Made by a program: the position numbers and the translations under genes. Positions 26,588 to 34,772 of a DNA stretch of 64,000 nucleotides are shown piece after piece. This DNA comes from Salegentibacter sp. 24 (GTDB lineage Bacteria; Bacteroidota; Bacteroidia; Flavobacteriales; Flavobacteriaceae): the NCBI RefSeq assembly GCF_004362395.1, contig NZ_SNWE01000013.1:62001-126000 (forward strand), given 5' to 3'. Below the pieces are notes generated by a model. That model saw only the letters and a program-made list of their open reading frames with translations, did not search any database and was not told the origin of the DNA. The stretch's first letter is position 1. The number at the start of each line of letters is the position of its first letter.

Positions 26588-27661
26588 ATGATAATGAAAT
26601 ACGATACTGACCAGCTCGAGATTAATAAAGTCCAAAAATCTAAAATTGAAAATGTAAATTTTGACAATCTGGTTTTTGGCGAAGTTTTCACCGATCATAT
26701 GTTTGAATGTGATTACGAAAATGGACAATGGCAAAATCCTAAAATTAAGCCTTATGGTCCTATTCAACTTGATCCATCTGCTAAGGTATTTCATTATGGA
26801 CAGGCTGTTTTTGAAGGAATGAAGGCTTATAAAGATCAGGACGACAGGATTTGGCTTTTTAGACCAGAAGAAAATTTTAAGCGAATAAATAAATCCAGCG
26901 CCAGATTGGCCATACCCGAATTCCCGGAAGAATTTTTCTTCAGCGGTCTAGAAGCCTTATTAAAGCTTGAGAAAGACTGGATTAAAAAAGGTTTTGGCAA
27001 CTCGCTTTATATTCGCCCGTTTGTTATTGCTACTGAAGAATGTGTTTCTGCCAATCCCTCGACTAAATATAAATTTATGATCATTTGCTCTCCAGCCCAG
27101 GCTTATTATAGTGGCGAAGTTAGAGTTCAATTTTCAGAAAAATATAGTCGTGCTGCAGATGGTGGTGTTGGAGCTGCCAAAGCTGCCGGAAATTATGCCG
27201 CACAGTTCTATCCTACAAACCTGGCAAAAGAAGCTGGTTTTCAGCAAATAATATGGACTGATGCTAATACCCACGATTACCTGGAAGAAGCTGGAACCAT
27301 GAATATTTTCTTTAGGATTGGAGATACCCTGATTACCGCACCTACCAGTGACAGAATTTTGGATGGTGTTACCAGAAAGAGTGTGATCGATCTTGCTAAA
27401 GACCTTAATATTAAAGTAGAAATCAGAAGAGTACCGGTTTCTGAAGTTATTGAAGCTGCCAGGAAAGGAGAACTTAAAGAGATCTTCGGTTCGGGAACTG
27501 CTACAGTGATTAACCCAATTGCCGGTTTTGGTTATAAAGATGAAAAGTTTGAACTTCCAAAAATGGAGGATTCCTATGGAAAATCATTTAAGGATCGTTT
27601 AATGAAAATTCAGTATAACCAAGCCGAAGACAAACACGGATGGAGACATCAGGTGAAATAA
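26588..27661 (+). CDS. ilvE: Branched-chain amino acid aminotransferase IlvE
   Basis: 357-residue PLP enzyme that interconverts branched-chain 2-oxo acids and Leu, Ile or Val in the cytosol. The sequence has FHYGQAVFEGMKAYK, the PLP-lysine region GGVGAAKAAGNYAAQFYPTN, and the cofactor-phosphate loop EIFGSGTATVINPI; these fit class IV (fold type IV) aminotransferases of the BCAT group. The start is taken as ATG 26588, with ATG 26594 also possible. The open frame extends to a TTG at 26573 that overlaps the promoter. Own promoter and terminator. Confidence 0.95.
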   Translation: MIMKYDTDQLEINKVQKSKIENVNFDNLVFGEVFTDHMFECDYENGQWQNPKIKPYGPIQLDPSAKVFHYGQAVFEGMKAYKDQDDRIWLFRPEENFKRINKSSARLAIPEFPEEFFFSGLEALLKLEKDWIKKGFGNSLYIRPFVIATEECVSANPSTKYKFMIICSPAQAYYSGEVRVQFSEKYSRAADGGVGAAKAAGNYAAQFYPTNLAKEAGFQQIIWTDANTHDYLEEAGTMNIFFRIGDTLITAPTSDRILDGVTRKSVIDLAKDLNIKVEIRRVPVSEVIEAARKGELKEIFGSGTATVINPIAGFGYKDEKFELPKMEDSYGKSFKDRLMKIQYNQAEDKHGWRHQVK

Positions 27662-27689
27662 TTTTACCTGGTTTCCTTTTATAACTAAG

Positions 27690-27723
27690 GCCTCTGAGTT
27701 TTTGAAAGCTGAGAGGCTTTTTT
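27690..27723 (+). terminator. Rho-independent terminator after ilvE
   Basis: Stem GCCTCT (27690-27695) / AGAGGC (27712-27717) followed by six T. Confidence 0.65.
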
Positions 27724-27771
27724 AATGGCAGCCCCTCGAATATTTAGGTCCAAAAGAACTACTGGATCCTT

Positions 27772-28803
27772 TCATTGGGGCGGAAAACGTACCGGCAGGA
27801 TAAGTTCTCTATCAAATTCTGGCTTTCCCGAAGCATTGGATTTTTCAAAAATCAAATAACCAGGCTTACCCTCTGGGAAATTCTCAAAGCTAAGCGCTCC
27901 AGAGAAAGGCACAAAATTGCTAGTCATCCAATCACCGCTAGCCTTTATGGAGGTCCTGGCCAAAGTCCTGTAATTCTTATCGACTAGTTTTACCGGGGCT
28001 TCCCCTTCAAAGAACCAACTCCCCCTGGCTTTTCCGGTAATTTGTAATGGAGACTTAAGCTGAGTATTTGGTATAGGATTCTTAACTTTAATGAGCTCAG
28101 AAAGTTCCCTGCGTTGCTTTGCATCTTCGCTGAAAAAATAAAGAGAATTCAGCACCAGATCCAGCTTTCTTTTACTTGTTTTATCGATTTCTCCGGAAAT
28201 TTTTATCCGATCTTCTCCCATAGGATCACATTGCTGCATGGGTTTTAGCTTACCGCTTGAAGAAAAGCAGCTCGCATTGAAATTTCTGATTGCATTATGC
28301 ACAAAGATCCCACCGTATCGGTTCCATTTTTCAGGGGGCTGATCAAACCTGATAAAATAAGCCCAGGCCTGCCCGTTTTCAAGAAGATAAACCATGGACT
28401 CCTGCTCATTGATATTAAAAGTTAAATTAAAATTGATTTTGCTGTCCATTACAGATTTTTGTTCCCCTGAAGGAGCGTCAACCCCAAAACCCTTTGGCAA
28501 AAAAGCAATATAGGAGCGTTCCGGTTTTTCGTGGATTGCAAGAGGTTTATCAATATCAGCAGCTTTTGGATATACATTGATTACAATGCTGTTTCCTGGC
28601 AGCTTTCCTTTTATGACAGTATAATCTGAGGGATATTTAAAGGCAAAGTTCCAGATAGTGTCCTTGTATTTTAAAATACCACTTTGAAGACTGTCCTTTG
28701 TATGCCCTGCAGGCTGGGCTTGGGAATTTCCGGTATTATTTTTTGGATTCTTACATCCAGAGCTCGCAAGAAACAATAAGATCCAAAGAAACAGCATTTT
28801 CAT
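27772..28803 (-). CDS. Lipoprotein with Gmad2 immunoglobulin-like domain
   Basis: 343-residue predicted lipoprotein (MKMLFLWILLFLASSGC, lipobox ASSGC). The N-terminal 220 residues form an uncharacterised beta-rich domain with segments such as FKYPSDYTVIKGK. The C-terminal 100 residues match the Gmad2 fold: VKNPIPNTQLKSPLQITGKA, SWFFEGEAPVKLVDKNYRTL, then EGKPGYLIFEKSNASGKP. Gmad2 domains occur in spore germination and envelope proteins and bind unknown ligands. It is a stand-alone gene that converges with ilvE. Confidence 0.7.
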   Translation of the reverse strand: MKMLFLWILLFLASSGCKNPKNNTGNSQAQPAGHTKDSLQSGILKYKDTIWNFAFKYPSDYTVIKGKLPGNSIVINVYPKAADIDKPLAIHEKPERSYIAFLPKGFGVDAPSGEQKSVMDSKINFNLTFNINEQESMVYLLENGQAWAYFIRFDQPPEKWNRYGGIFVHNAIRNFNASCFSSSGKLKPMQQCDPMGEDRIKISGEIDKTSKRKLDLVLNSLYFFSEDAKQRRELSELIKVKNPIPNTQLKSPLQITGKARGSWFFEGEAPVKLVDKNYRTLARTSIKASGDWMTSNFVPFSGALSFENFPEGKPGYLIFEKSNASGKPEFDRELILPVRFPPQ

Positions 28804-28930
28804 TTTTTAAGCTTTTTTATAGGGTTCAAATACGGTCGGTTGAAATCAGTAATAGCACCAGGTAATTAAATCTTAAAATAATAGATCCCTTTGCCTTGCT
28901 TTTATTGCGCTGTGTGCATTTTTCAGAAGC

Positions 28931-29326
28931 TTAGGAGTCCTTATCTTCTAAGGCTCTTGCAATATCAGGTTTAAAATAATTCGGCCCTTTTATCACTTTC
29001 CCGTTTTCATTATACATTGGTTTTCCGTTTTCGCCAAGTTTACTCATATTGCTATGTTGAATTTCATCAAAAATCGCCTCAATTTTATGCTCCAGGCCAT
29101 GGGCTATGATGGTTCCGCATAATACATAAAGCATATCTCCCAGGGCATCAGCTACTTCTTCTATATCACCTTTAGTTGCAGCTTCAAGGTACTCCCGGTT
29201 TTCTTCCTCCATTAATTCATAACGTAACCGATTTGTTTCCGGTCCCAGGGAGGCCTGCGGATTCTCAGCGATCCCCAGCTTAAAAGTCCTATGAAATTCC
29301 TTAACTGCAGCAAGTCTTTTTTTCAT
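28931..29326 (-). CDS. MazG-like nucleotide pyrophosphohydrolase
   Basis: 131-residue alpha-helical protein of the MazG / PRA-PH superfamily. Metal-binding motif ELMEEENREYLEA and EVADALGDMLYVLCG match the EExxE...ExxD pattern of these NTP pyrophosphohydrolases. This group carries a C-terminal tail ending ALEDKDS. The start is taken at ATG 29326 (MKKRLAAVKEFHRTF); a longer frame adds 11 residues with no family match. The nucleotide substrate is unknown. Confidence 0.85.
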   Translation of the reverse strand: MKKRLAAVKEFHRTFKLGIAENPQASLGPETNRLRYELMEEENREYLEAATKGDIEEVADALGDMLYVLCGTIIAHGLEHKIEAIFDEIQHSNMSKLGENGKPMYNENGKVIKGPNYFKPDIARALEDKDS

Positions 29327-29436
29327 CTGTTTTATTTTTATATCATTGCGCCAATGCATCCGTAATTATTAAGGTTTCCAGATCACATCTGTTAGAGTTA
29401 AAAAAATTAAATCAATAACAGCTCCGCTTAAAACCT

Positions 29437-29444
29437 TAACTTTG
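29437..29444 (+). promoter_or_regulatory. Probable -7 element for the 62-residue membrane gene
   Basis: TAACTTTG matches TAnnTTTG, 17 bases before the ATG at 29461. Confidence 0.35.
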
Positions 29445-29460
29445 CATAAAAGTAAATAAA

Positions 29461-29649
29461 ATGTTTAGCACCGGCCAACTCGTTTTTGCAGGTTTATTTC
29501 TAATAACTTTTATAATAATTATAGTGATTAGCTATAAAAAAGACACCCTCTTGCATAAAAGACAATACAAGGGAAGCATATGGGTACTTTTGGCTTTCCT
29601 TGCCTTTATTGGTCTGCTCTTTATCCTTAAAGGCGTTTTAAACCCTTAA
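29461..29649 (+). CDS. Small two-helix membrane protein, function unknown
   Basis: 62-residue protein with two hydrophobic segments (LVFAGLFLITFIIIIVISY and WVLLAFLAFIGLLFILKGV) and a short basic loop (KKDTLLHKRQYKGS) between. I do not recognise a named family, though small proteins of this layout are common in flavobacteria. It has a good -7 box and precedes the SRPBCC gene by 58 bases. Confidence 0.6.
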   Translation: MFSTGQLVFAGLFLITFIIIIVISYKKDTLLHKRQYKGSIWVLLAFLAFIGLLFILKGVLNP

Positions 29650-29707
29650 ACTACGCTTTAAACCAATATTGTTAAATTAAGTATCTTCGCTTTCTAAACC
29701 TGCCAGT

Positions 29708-30739
29708 ATGAAAATTTTAAAATACCTTTTCTTTTTATTGCTTATAGTAATAATAGCCGGATCTATTTATATAGCCACTCAGGATGGCGATTATCATTTG
29801 GAAGAAACCAAAGTAATTCCAGCGCCCGTAGAAATGGTATTTCGGGAAGTAAACGAGCTTAAAAACTGGGAATACTGGGAGCCCTGGTCTGGGGAAGCTG
29901 ATGATATGATTGTTGAATATGGTATGAAAACCAGCGGGGATAGTGCTTCTTATTCCTGGAAAAGTGAGACTGCCGGGGATGGAGCAATAAAAATAATTTC
30001 ATCCAAACCCTATTCTGAAATAGAGCAGGAATTAAGCCTTATCACTCCCTTGGGAGAATCTACTAGTATAGTTTATTGGGAATTCAAGGAAGTCGAAACC
30101 GGAACGGAAGTAACCTGGGGCATAAAGGGGGAGCAAAGTTTTATGGAAAAAATGGCCTTCACCTTTCAGGAACAAAGTATAATGGAATTGATGCGCCCTA
30201 TGCTTGAAAAAGGCCTTAACAACCTTGAGAATGTGGTGCTCAATAAAATGGATGAATACACCATTAATGTTGATGGGGTAATTCAGCACGGTGGCGGGTA
30301 TTATATGTATACCACAACGGCAAGCAAAATAAGCCAGGTAGACCAAAAGATGGGAGCTATGTTTTCTGAGGTTTCCACCTTTATGGATGAGAATGGTATT
30401 GAAAAAAATGGGAACCCATTTGTGCTTTATAACCAGTGGAACGAAACTTCCGGGAACGTCATTTTTTCCGCAGGAATATTTACTCCCAGCCAGGTCATTA
30501 CTCCAGCTGAAAGTGAAATCCTAAATGGTTTTATGCCAAATCAAAAAGTTTTAAAGACCACTTTAAAAGGAGATTACAAAAACCTTAAAGAAGCCTGGGA
30601 GCAAACCCGTAATTACATTGAAAAAAACGGTCTGGAAGTTCAACAAGAGGCCAACAGCTTTGAAGTTTACTTAACCTCCCCTGACCAGGTAGCAAATCCT
30701 GCAAAATGGATTACCCACCTTTATATTCCGGTTAAATAA
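29708..30739 (+). CDS. SRPBCC domain protein with GyrI/AraC-effector-like C-terminus
   Basis: 343-residue protein. An N-terminal helix (YLFFLLLIVIIAGSIYIA) anchors or exports it. Residues about 35-170 form an SRPBCC polyketide-cyclase-like domain (VIPAPVEMVFREVNELKNW, YWEFKEVETGTEVTWGIKGE), and residues about 175-343 look like the GyrI / AraC effector-binding fold (QNEEKNG-like ATYNETSGN region, GDYKNLKEAWEQTRNYIEKN). Such combinations occur in flavobacterial and clostridial proteins; the ligand is unknown. crcB follows six bases after the stop, so the pair is likely co-transcribed. Confidence 0.75.
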   Translation: MKILKYLFFLLLIVIIAGSIYIATQDGDYHLEETKVIPAPVEMVFREVNELKNWEYWEPWSGEADDMIVEYGMKTSGDSASYSWKSETAGDGAIKIISSKPYSEIEQELSLITPLGESTSIVYWEFKEVETGTEVTWGIKGEQSFMEKMAFTFQEQSIMELMRPMLEKGLNNLENVVLNKMDEYTINVDGVIQHGGGYYMYTTTASKISQVDQKMGAMFSEVSTFMDENGIEKNGNPFVLYNQWNETSGNVIFSAGIFTPSQVITPAESEILNGFMPNQKVLKTTLKGDYKNLKEAWEQTRNYIEKNGLEVQQEANSFEVYLTSPDQVANPAKWITHLYIPVK

Positions 30740-30745
30740 AAAATT

Positions 30746-31120
30746 ATGTTTAAACAACTATTATTGATTTTCCTTGGTGGCGGGCTGGGGAGTGTTTTGC
30801 GATACCTGATCAGTAAAAGTTTAAATGTTGAAACGGCCTTTATACCCTATGGAACCTTTACAGTAAATATTTTGGGCAGTATAATCCTTGGGTTAATTCT
30901 CGGGATGGCGTCCAAATCTGACATTTTCAATTCAAATACCGTATTATTCCTGGCCGTTGGCTTTTGTGGCGGCTTTACAACCTTTTCAAGTTTCGCATTT
31001 GAAAATCAGGCACTTTTGCGTACCGGAGATTACCTAAATTTCTTCTTTTACGCTTTCGGAAGTATAATTTGTGGAATTTTGGCTGTTTTTTTAGGCCTTT
31101 TTCTCTCCAAACTGACCTGA
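30746..31120 (+). CDS. crcB: Fluoride ion channel CrcB/Fluc
   Basis: 124-residue four-helix protein that forms dual-topology fluoride channels to lower cytosolic fluoride. The conserved GGGLGSVLRY, GTFTVNILGS and FCGGFTTFSSF motifs are present; the Asn and Phe residues in the last two line the fluoride pathway. It starts six bases after the SRPBCC gene. I found no obvious fluoride riboswitch upstream. Confidence 0.95.
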   Translation: MFKQLLLIFLGGGLGSVLRYLISKSLNVETAFIPYGTFTVNILGSIILGLILGMASKSDIFNSNTVLFLAVGFCGGFTTFSSFAFENQALLRTGDYLNFFFYAFGSIICGILAVFLGLFLSKLT

Positions 31121-31170
31121 GTTAACTTCAAAAATTTAGAAACTAACCAAAACTTTCCTGTTTTATAGAT

Positions 31171-31200
31171 CAACCCCTAATTTTTAAGGGGTTGTTTTTA
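31171..31200 (+). terminator. Rho-independent terminator after crcB
   Basis: Stem CAACCCCT (31171-31178) / AGGGGTTG (31187-31194) with a short A/T loop and a T-run. A second hairpin ACACCC/GGGTGT at 31224-31247 follows in the leader region of the PII gene. Confidence 0.7.
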
Positions 31201-31291
31201 TTTATTCCATATTTATTTAGCATACACCCCTATTTTTTAACGGGTGTTAAGATAATTTTATACATTTATATCCATTAAAAATATAGTTTTT

Positions 31292-31630
31292 ATGAAAAAA
31301 ATAGAAGCAATCATTAGAAAATCCAGGTTTGATGAAGTAAAAAAAGCACTTCACGAAACCGAAGTCAATTTTTTTAGCTATTGGGATGTTACCGGGGTGG
31401 GTAACGAAAAACAGGGTCACGTTTATCGTGGAGTCTCTTATAGCACCAGCGACATCCAACGCCGAAAGATATCCTTAGTGGTTTCAGACCATAATGTAGA
31501 AAGTACCGTAGAAACAATTCTAAGGGCTGCGCATACCGGTTCGGTTGGGGATGGAAAAATATTTGTGTCCCCTGTAGAAGAAGCATACCGCATTAGAACA
31601 AAAGAAAAAGGTACGGACTCGCTATCCTAA
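31292..31630 (+). CDS. PII nitrogen regulatory protein (GlnB/GlnK family)
   Basis: 112-residue trimeric signal protein that senses ATP/ADP and 2-oxoglutarate and controls ammonium transporters. The opening MKKIEAIIRKSRFDEVKKAL and the B-loop GSVGDGKIFVSPVEEAYRIRT are canonical. The T-loop is GVGNEKQGHVYRGVSYSTSDIQ; Tyr at the usual uridylylation place (position 51 in E. coli) is kept, but the loop is one residue shorter and Glu replaces the Gln before the Lys that contacts Mg-ATP in E. coli. The amtB gene follows 27 bases downstream, the usual partner arrangement. Confidence 0.95.
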   Translation: MKKIEAIIRKSRFDEVKKALHETEVNFFSYWDVTGVGNEKQGHVYRGVSYSTSDIQRRKISLVVSDHNVESTVETILRAAHTGSVGDGKIFVSPVEEAYRIRTKEKGTDSLS

Positions 31631-31657
31631 AAAAAATAAACTTAAAAAATCACTTTT

Positions 31658-32899
31658 ATGGAATTACTTACTATTAATAATGTTTGGATGATGGTGTGTA
31701 CCGCCCTGGTATTTTTTATGCACCTGGGCTTTTCACTACTTGAAGTTGGACTTACAAGACAAAAAAATGCCATTAATATCCTGTTTAAAAACGTATTTAT
31801 TATTTGTGCCGGGTTACTTACCTACGCTATTATAGGTTTCAACCTGATGTACCCTGGCTCCTTTATTGCAGGAATAATCCCTGACTATTTCTTTGATCTT
31901 TTTGGATTAAGTGCACCTCTGGCGGACGGTTCTTTAGACTTAACTTATAACCAGGGTTACACCTACTGGACAGACTTTCTTTTCCAGGGAATGTTCGCAG
32001 CCACAGCTGCAACCATCGTATCGGGGGCTGTAGCTGAAAGAATTAAACTAGGAAGTTTTATGCTATTTTCTGTGATTTATATCACTATTGTTTATCCCAT
32101 CGTAGGTTCCTGGAAATGGGGCGGAGGATTCCTGGCTGATATGGGTTTCTATGATTTTGCCGGTTCTACTTTAGTCCATTCTGTAGGAGGCTGGGCAGCA
32201 CTTATTGCCATATACTTATTAGGCTCTCGTTTGGGAAAATTTGGGAAAGATGGTACTTCACATGCCATACCAGGACACAACATCCCACTGGCAACTGCCG
32301 GGGTTTTCATCCTTTGGTTAGGTTGGTTTGGCTTTAATGGAGGCTCAGTACTTTCAGCTGATCCGTCTTTAACTTCTATCACTCTGGTGACCACCTGCCT
32401 TGCTGCAGCTGCTGGAGGTATCTCTGCATTTATTGTCTCCACACTAACCTATAAGAATTACGATCTTACCATGTTCTTAAACGGAATTCTGGGAGGACTT
32501 GTAGGTATTACTGCAGGAGCCGATGTTATGTCTCCCTTGGACGCTATCCTTATAGGTCTTGTTGCGGGCGGTATAATTGTATTCGGGGTGGCCCTTGTCG
32601 ATAAACTTAAACTCGATGATCCTGTTGGAGCAGTAGCGGTTCATCTTATCTGCGGAATTTGGGGAACACTTGCCGTAGGAATCTTTGGAAGCCTAGCAGG
32701 GTTTGACCAGTTGCTCATTCAATTGGCTGGCGTGGGAATAATAGGTGCTTTTTGTTGTATTTCAGCATTTATTATTCTATCGATTATTAAAGCCACCATG
32801 GGATTAAGAATGCAAGAAAAAGAAGAAACAGAAGGCCTGGATGCACACGAGCACGGGATGGATGCCTATGCCGAATTTGGTGCTGTGCACGATAGATAA
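31658..32899 (+). CDS. amtB: Ammonium transporter AmtB
   Basis: 413-residue inner-membrane trimer that conducts NH3/NH4+. Eleven helices can be followed. The conserved recruitment and conduction residues are present: FYDFAGSTLVHSVGGWAAL (Asp, His of the central pore) and AVAVHLICGIWGTLAVG (second pore His). No cleavable signal peptide is needed. It is directly downstream of the PII gene, whose T-loop is expected to plug it, and upstream of a porin-like gene after a strong hairpin. Confidence 0.96.
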   Translation: MELLTINNVWMMVCTALVFFMHLGFSLLEVGLTRQKNAINILFKNVFIICAGLLTYAIIGFNLMYPGSFIAGIIPDYFFDLFGLSAPLADGSLDLTYNQGYTYWTDFLFQGMFAATAATIVSGAVAERIKLGSFMLFSVIYITIVYPIVGSWKWGGGFLADMGFYDFAGSTLVHSVGGWAALIAIYLLGSRLGKFGKDGTSHAIPGHNIPLATAGVFILWLGWFGFNGGSVLSADPSLTSITLVTTCLAAAAGGISAFIVSTLTYKNYDLTMFLNGILGGLVGITAGADVMSPLDAILIGLVAGGIIVFGVALVDKLKLDDPVGAVAVHLICGIWGTLAVGIFGSLAGFDQLLIQLAGVGIIGAFCCISAFIILSIIKATMGLRMQEKEETEGLDAHEHGMDAYAEFGAVHDR

Positions 32900-32922
32900 A
32901 TTTTAATAATTTAAAAGAAAAA

Positions 32923-32946
32923 AGGAGCGCTTGGCGGAGCGCTCCT
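32923..32946. repeat. Strong hairpin between amtB and the barrel gene
   Basis: Perfect 9-base inverted repeat AGGAGCGCT (32923-32931) / AGCGCTCCT (32938-32946), loop TGGCGG. It is not followed by a T-run on the plus strand; on the minus strand it would have a T-run but no minus gene ends here. Most likely an RNA-processing or partial-termination site in the amtB 3' region. Confidence 0.45.
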
Positions 32947-33009
32947 ATAGGTAAACCTTTCATAAAGCTTTGCTCAACACATTTCAACTCATTAAACAAG
33001 ACTTTTATT

Positions 33010-34125
33010 ATGAAAAAATTTACAATTACAAATATCCAAAAAATATTCCTGTTAGGAATATGTTTTGCCATAGGTTCTAACTTGCAAGCTCAGGAAGCTG
33101 ATACTTCTGAAAGTGAAAGTTTTATGTCCAATTTTAGCATAAGCGGATCTGTTGACACTTACTTTCGAACCAATTTCAATGGATTAAATAAATATGCCTA
33201 TAACGAAGCAGGGGAGATTATTGCTGTTCCCCAGGCTCCCGCCTCTTCTTTTGCCAATGACCCGGGTTTTGCTATTGGAATGGCCAATGTTATTTTGGGC
33301 TACGAGGGTGAAAAAGTAGGTTTTGTGGCCGATTTAGTATTCGGTCCAAGGGGGGAAGATGCTGTTTTTGCATCCTCGGCACCCAGCAATATTGTAAACC
33401 AGCTATATGTTTACTGGAATGTCTCGGACGCGGTTACCCTAACGATGGGTAATTTCAATACCTATTTGGGTTATGAAGTAATTTCACCAACTGCCAACTT
33501 TCACTATTCTACTTCATATATGTTTTCCTATGGCCCTTTTTCTCATACCGGAATTAAAGCTGACTTTGCGATAGATGACAATTGGAGTGCTATGCTTGCT
33601 GTTATGAACCCCACGGACTGGACTGAATTTAATCCTTATGGAAAATATACTTTTGGAGGCCAGCTTGGTTATGCCAACTCTAAGGGAAGCGGATTTTTAA
33701 ACCTTTTATATGGAGAACAAATGCCGCTTTCGGATGAAGCTACTTTCCAGATAGATTTGACCACCGGGTGGGACTTTACCGAATCTTTTTATTTAGGCCT
33801 GAATACAACCTATAATACTACGGATGGTGCAGGATTTTATGGAGCAGCACTTTATCCACAAATCCAAACTTCTGATAGTTTTGCTATTGGTCTGCGGGCG
33901 GAATATTTTAAGGAACTAGAGGATGGAGGGCCAGTATATGGCGCTGATGCAGAAGCAATAGACTTCACCCTTACCGGGAGCTATTCAGTTGGAAGCCTAA
34001 CTATTAAACCAGAGGTTCGTTTGGACCAAGTATCCAACACCCCTGATCCGGTCTTTTTAAACTCGGATTTAGAAGGAACCGATAATCTGTCCTCTTTTGT
34101 ACTGGCAGCCATCTACGCGTTTTAA
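33010..34125 (+). CDS. Outer-membrane beta-barrel porin (BBP2/OmpL-like)
   Basis: 371-residue outer-membrane protein following amtB. Signal peptide region is MKKFTITNIQKIFLLGICFAIGSNLQA. The mature part opens ISGSVDTYFRTNF and has paired strands (DPGFAIGMANVILGYEGEK, VYWNVSDAVTLTMGNFNTYLGYEVI), ending in the barrel-closing strand SSFVLAAIYAF. This matches the BBP2-type porins found next to PII-amtB in Bacteroidota. The role is probably passage of ammonium or nitrogen compounds across the outer membrane (inference from the neighbours). Confidence 0.8.
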   Translation: MKKFTITNIQKIFLLGICFAIGSNLQAQEADTSESESFMSNFSISGSVDTYFRTNFNGLNKYAYNEAGEIIAVPQAPASSFANDPGFAIGMANVILGYEGEKVGFVADLVFGPRGEDAVFASSAPSNIVNQLYVYWNVSDAVTLTMGNFNTYLGYEVISPTANFHYSTSYMFSYGPFSHTGIKADFAIDDNWSAMLAVMNPTDWTEFNPYGKYTFGGQLGYANSKGSGFLNLLYGEQMPLSDEATFQIDLTTGWDFTESFYLGLNTTYNTTDGAGFYGAALYPQIQTSDSFAIGLRAEYFKELEDGGPVYGADAEAIDFTLTGSYSVGSLTIKPEVRLDQVSNTPDPVFLNSDLEGTDNLSSFVLAAIYAF

Positions 34126-34130
34126 ATTAA

Positions 34131-34772
34131 TCATTTAAAGTTCTTTATCCCTGCCGGGATAGCAATTTCTAAATGATTATCGGCAGGAACTATAGGACAG
34201 GAAAAATTACCACTATAAGCACAGTAAGGATTATATGCTTTATTAAAATCTAACAAAATGGAATCACCCTCCGGTATCCTTAAGTCTAAATACCGTCCGC
34301 CGGAGTAGGTGGTTTCGCCATTAGTAAGATCTGTAAAAGGAAGAAATAAATAATTATAATATTCAGGGTCAGAAATAAGCTCCTGATTCTGAAAAACATT
34401 TAATTTAAAATCCTCTCCCTTAATTTTAAAATATAATTCTCCGTACTTCACATACACCGGTTTTCTATCTGTAGTAGTTTGCATTCTAAATGGCGCTTCA
34501 GCCGGGGTTCTTAAAAAATGAGCTTTCACTATAAAAGCCGAATCAATTTTAAAAAAATCCAGGCCTTTAAATTCAGCTAAATCTTTATCAGAAAGTGGGG
34601 TGCGTTGGGGATCACCGAACTTTTCATTTATTTCCTGTTGAAACTTCATTACGCTTTGCTCCTGCGCCAAAAATGAGTTGGACAGCAGTAAAAAGAATAG
34701 GAAACTGAATTTCAGCTTAATTGCCGGCTTTATAATATTTGGCCTCTCCAAGATATTCCCTGATTTTATCAT
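34131..34772 (-). CDS. DUF1684 family secreted protein
   Basis: About 213-residue exported protein. The DUF1684 domain is recognised by LSDKDLAEFKGLDFF, LFLPFTDLTNGETTYSGGRYLDL and the terminal block NPYCAYSGNFSCPIVPADNHLEIAIPAG. DUF1684 proteins bind unknown ligands, and in Bacteroidota are exported. Start is uncertain: ATG at 34772 overlaps the upstream gene by 56 bases, and a TTG at 34751 would leave a shorter, more normal signal peptide (KLKFSFLFFLLLSNSFLAQ). It pairs with the upstream esterase-like gene. Confidence 0.8.
   Translation of the reverse strand: MIKSGNILERPNIIKPAIKLKFSFLFFLLLSNSFLAQEQSVMKFQQEINEKFGDPQRTPLSDKDLAEFKGLDFFKIDSAFIVKAHFLRTPAEAPFRMQTTTDRKPVYVKYGELYFKIKGEDFKLNVFQNQELISDPEYYNYLFLPFTDLTNGETTYSGGRYLDLRIPEGDSILLDFNKAYNPYCAYSGNFSCPIVPADNHLEIAIPAGIKNFK

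Noticed and set aside
30500-30750. Fluoride riboswitch upstream of crcB
   Set aside because: crcB starts six bases after a coding region, leaving no room for the motif, and none was seen further up.
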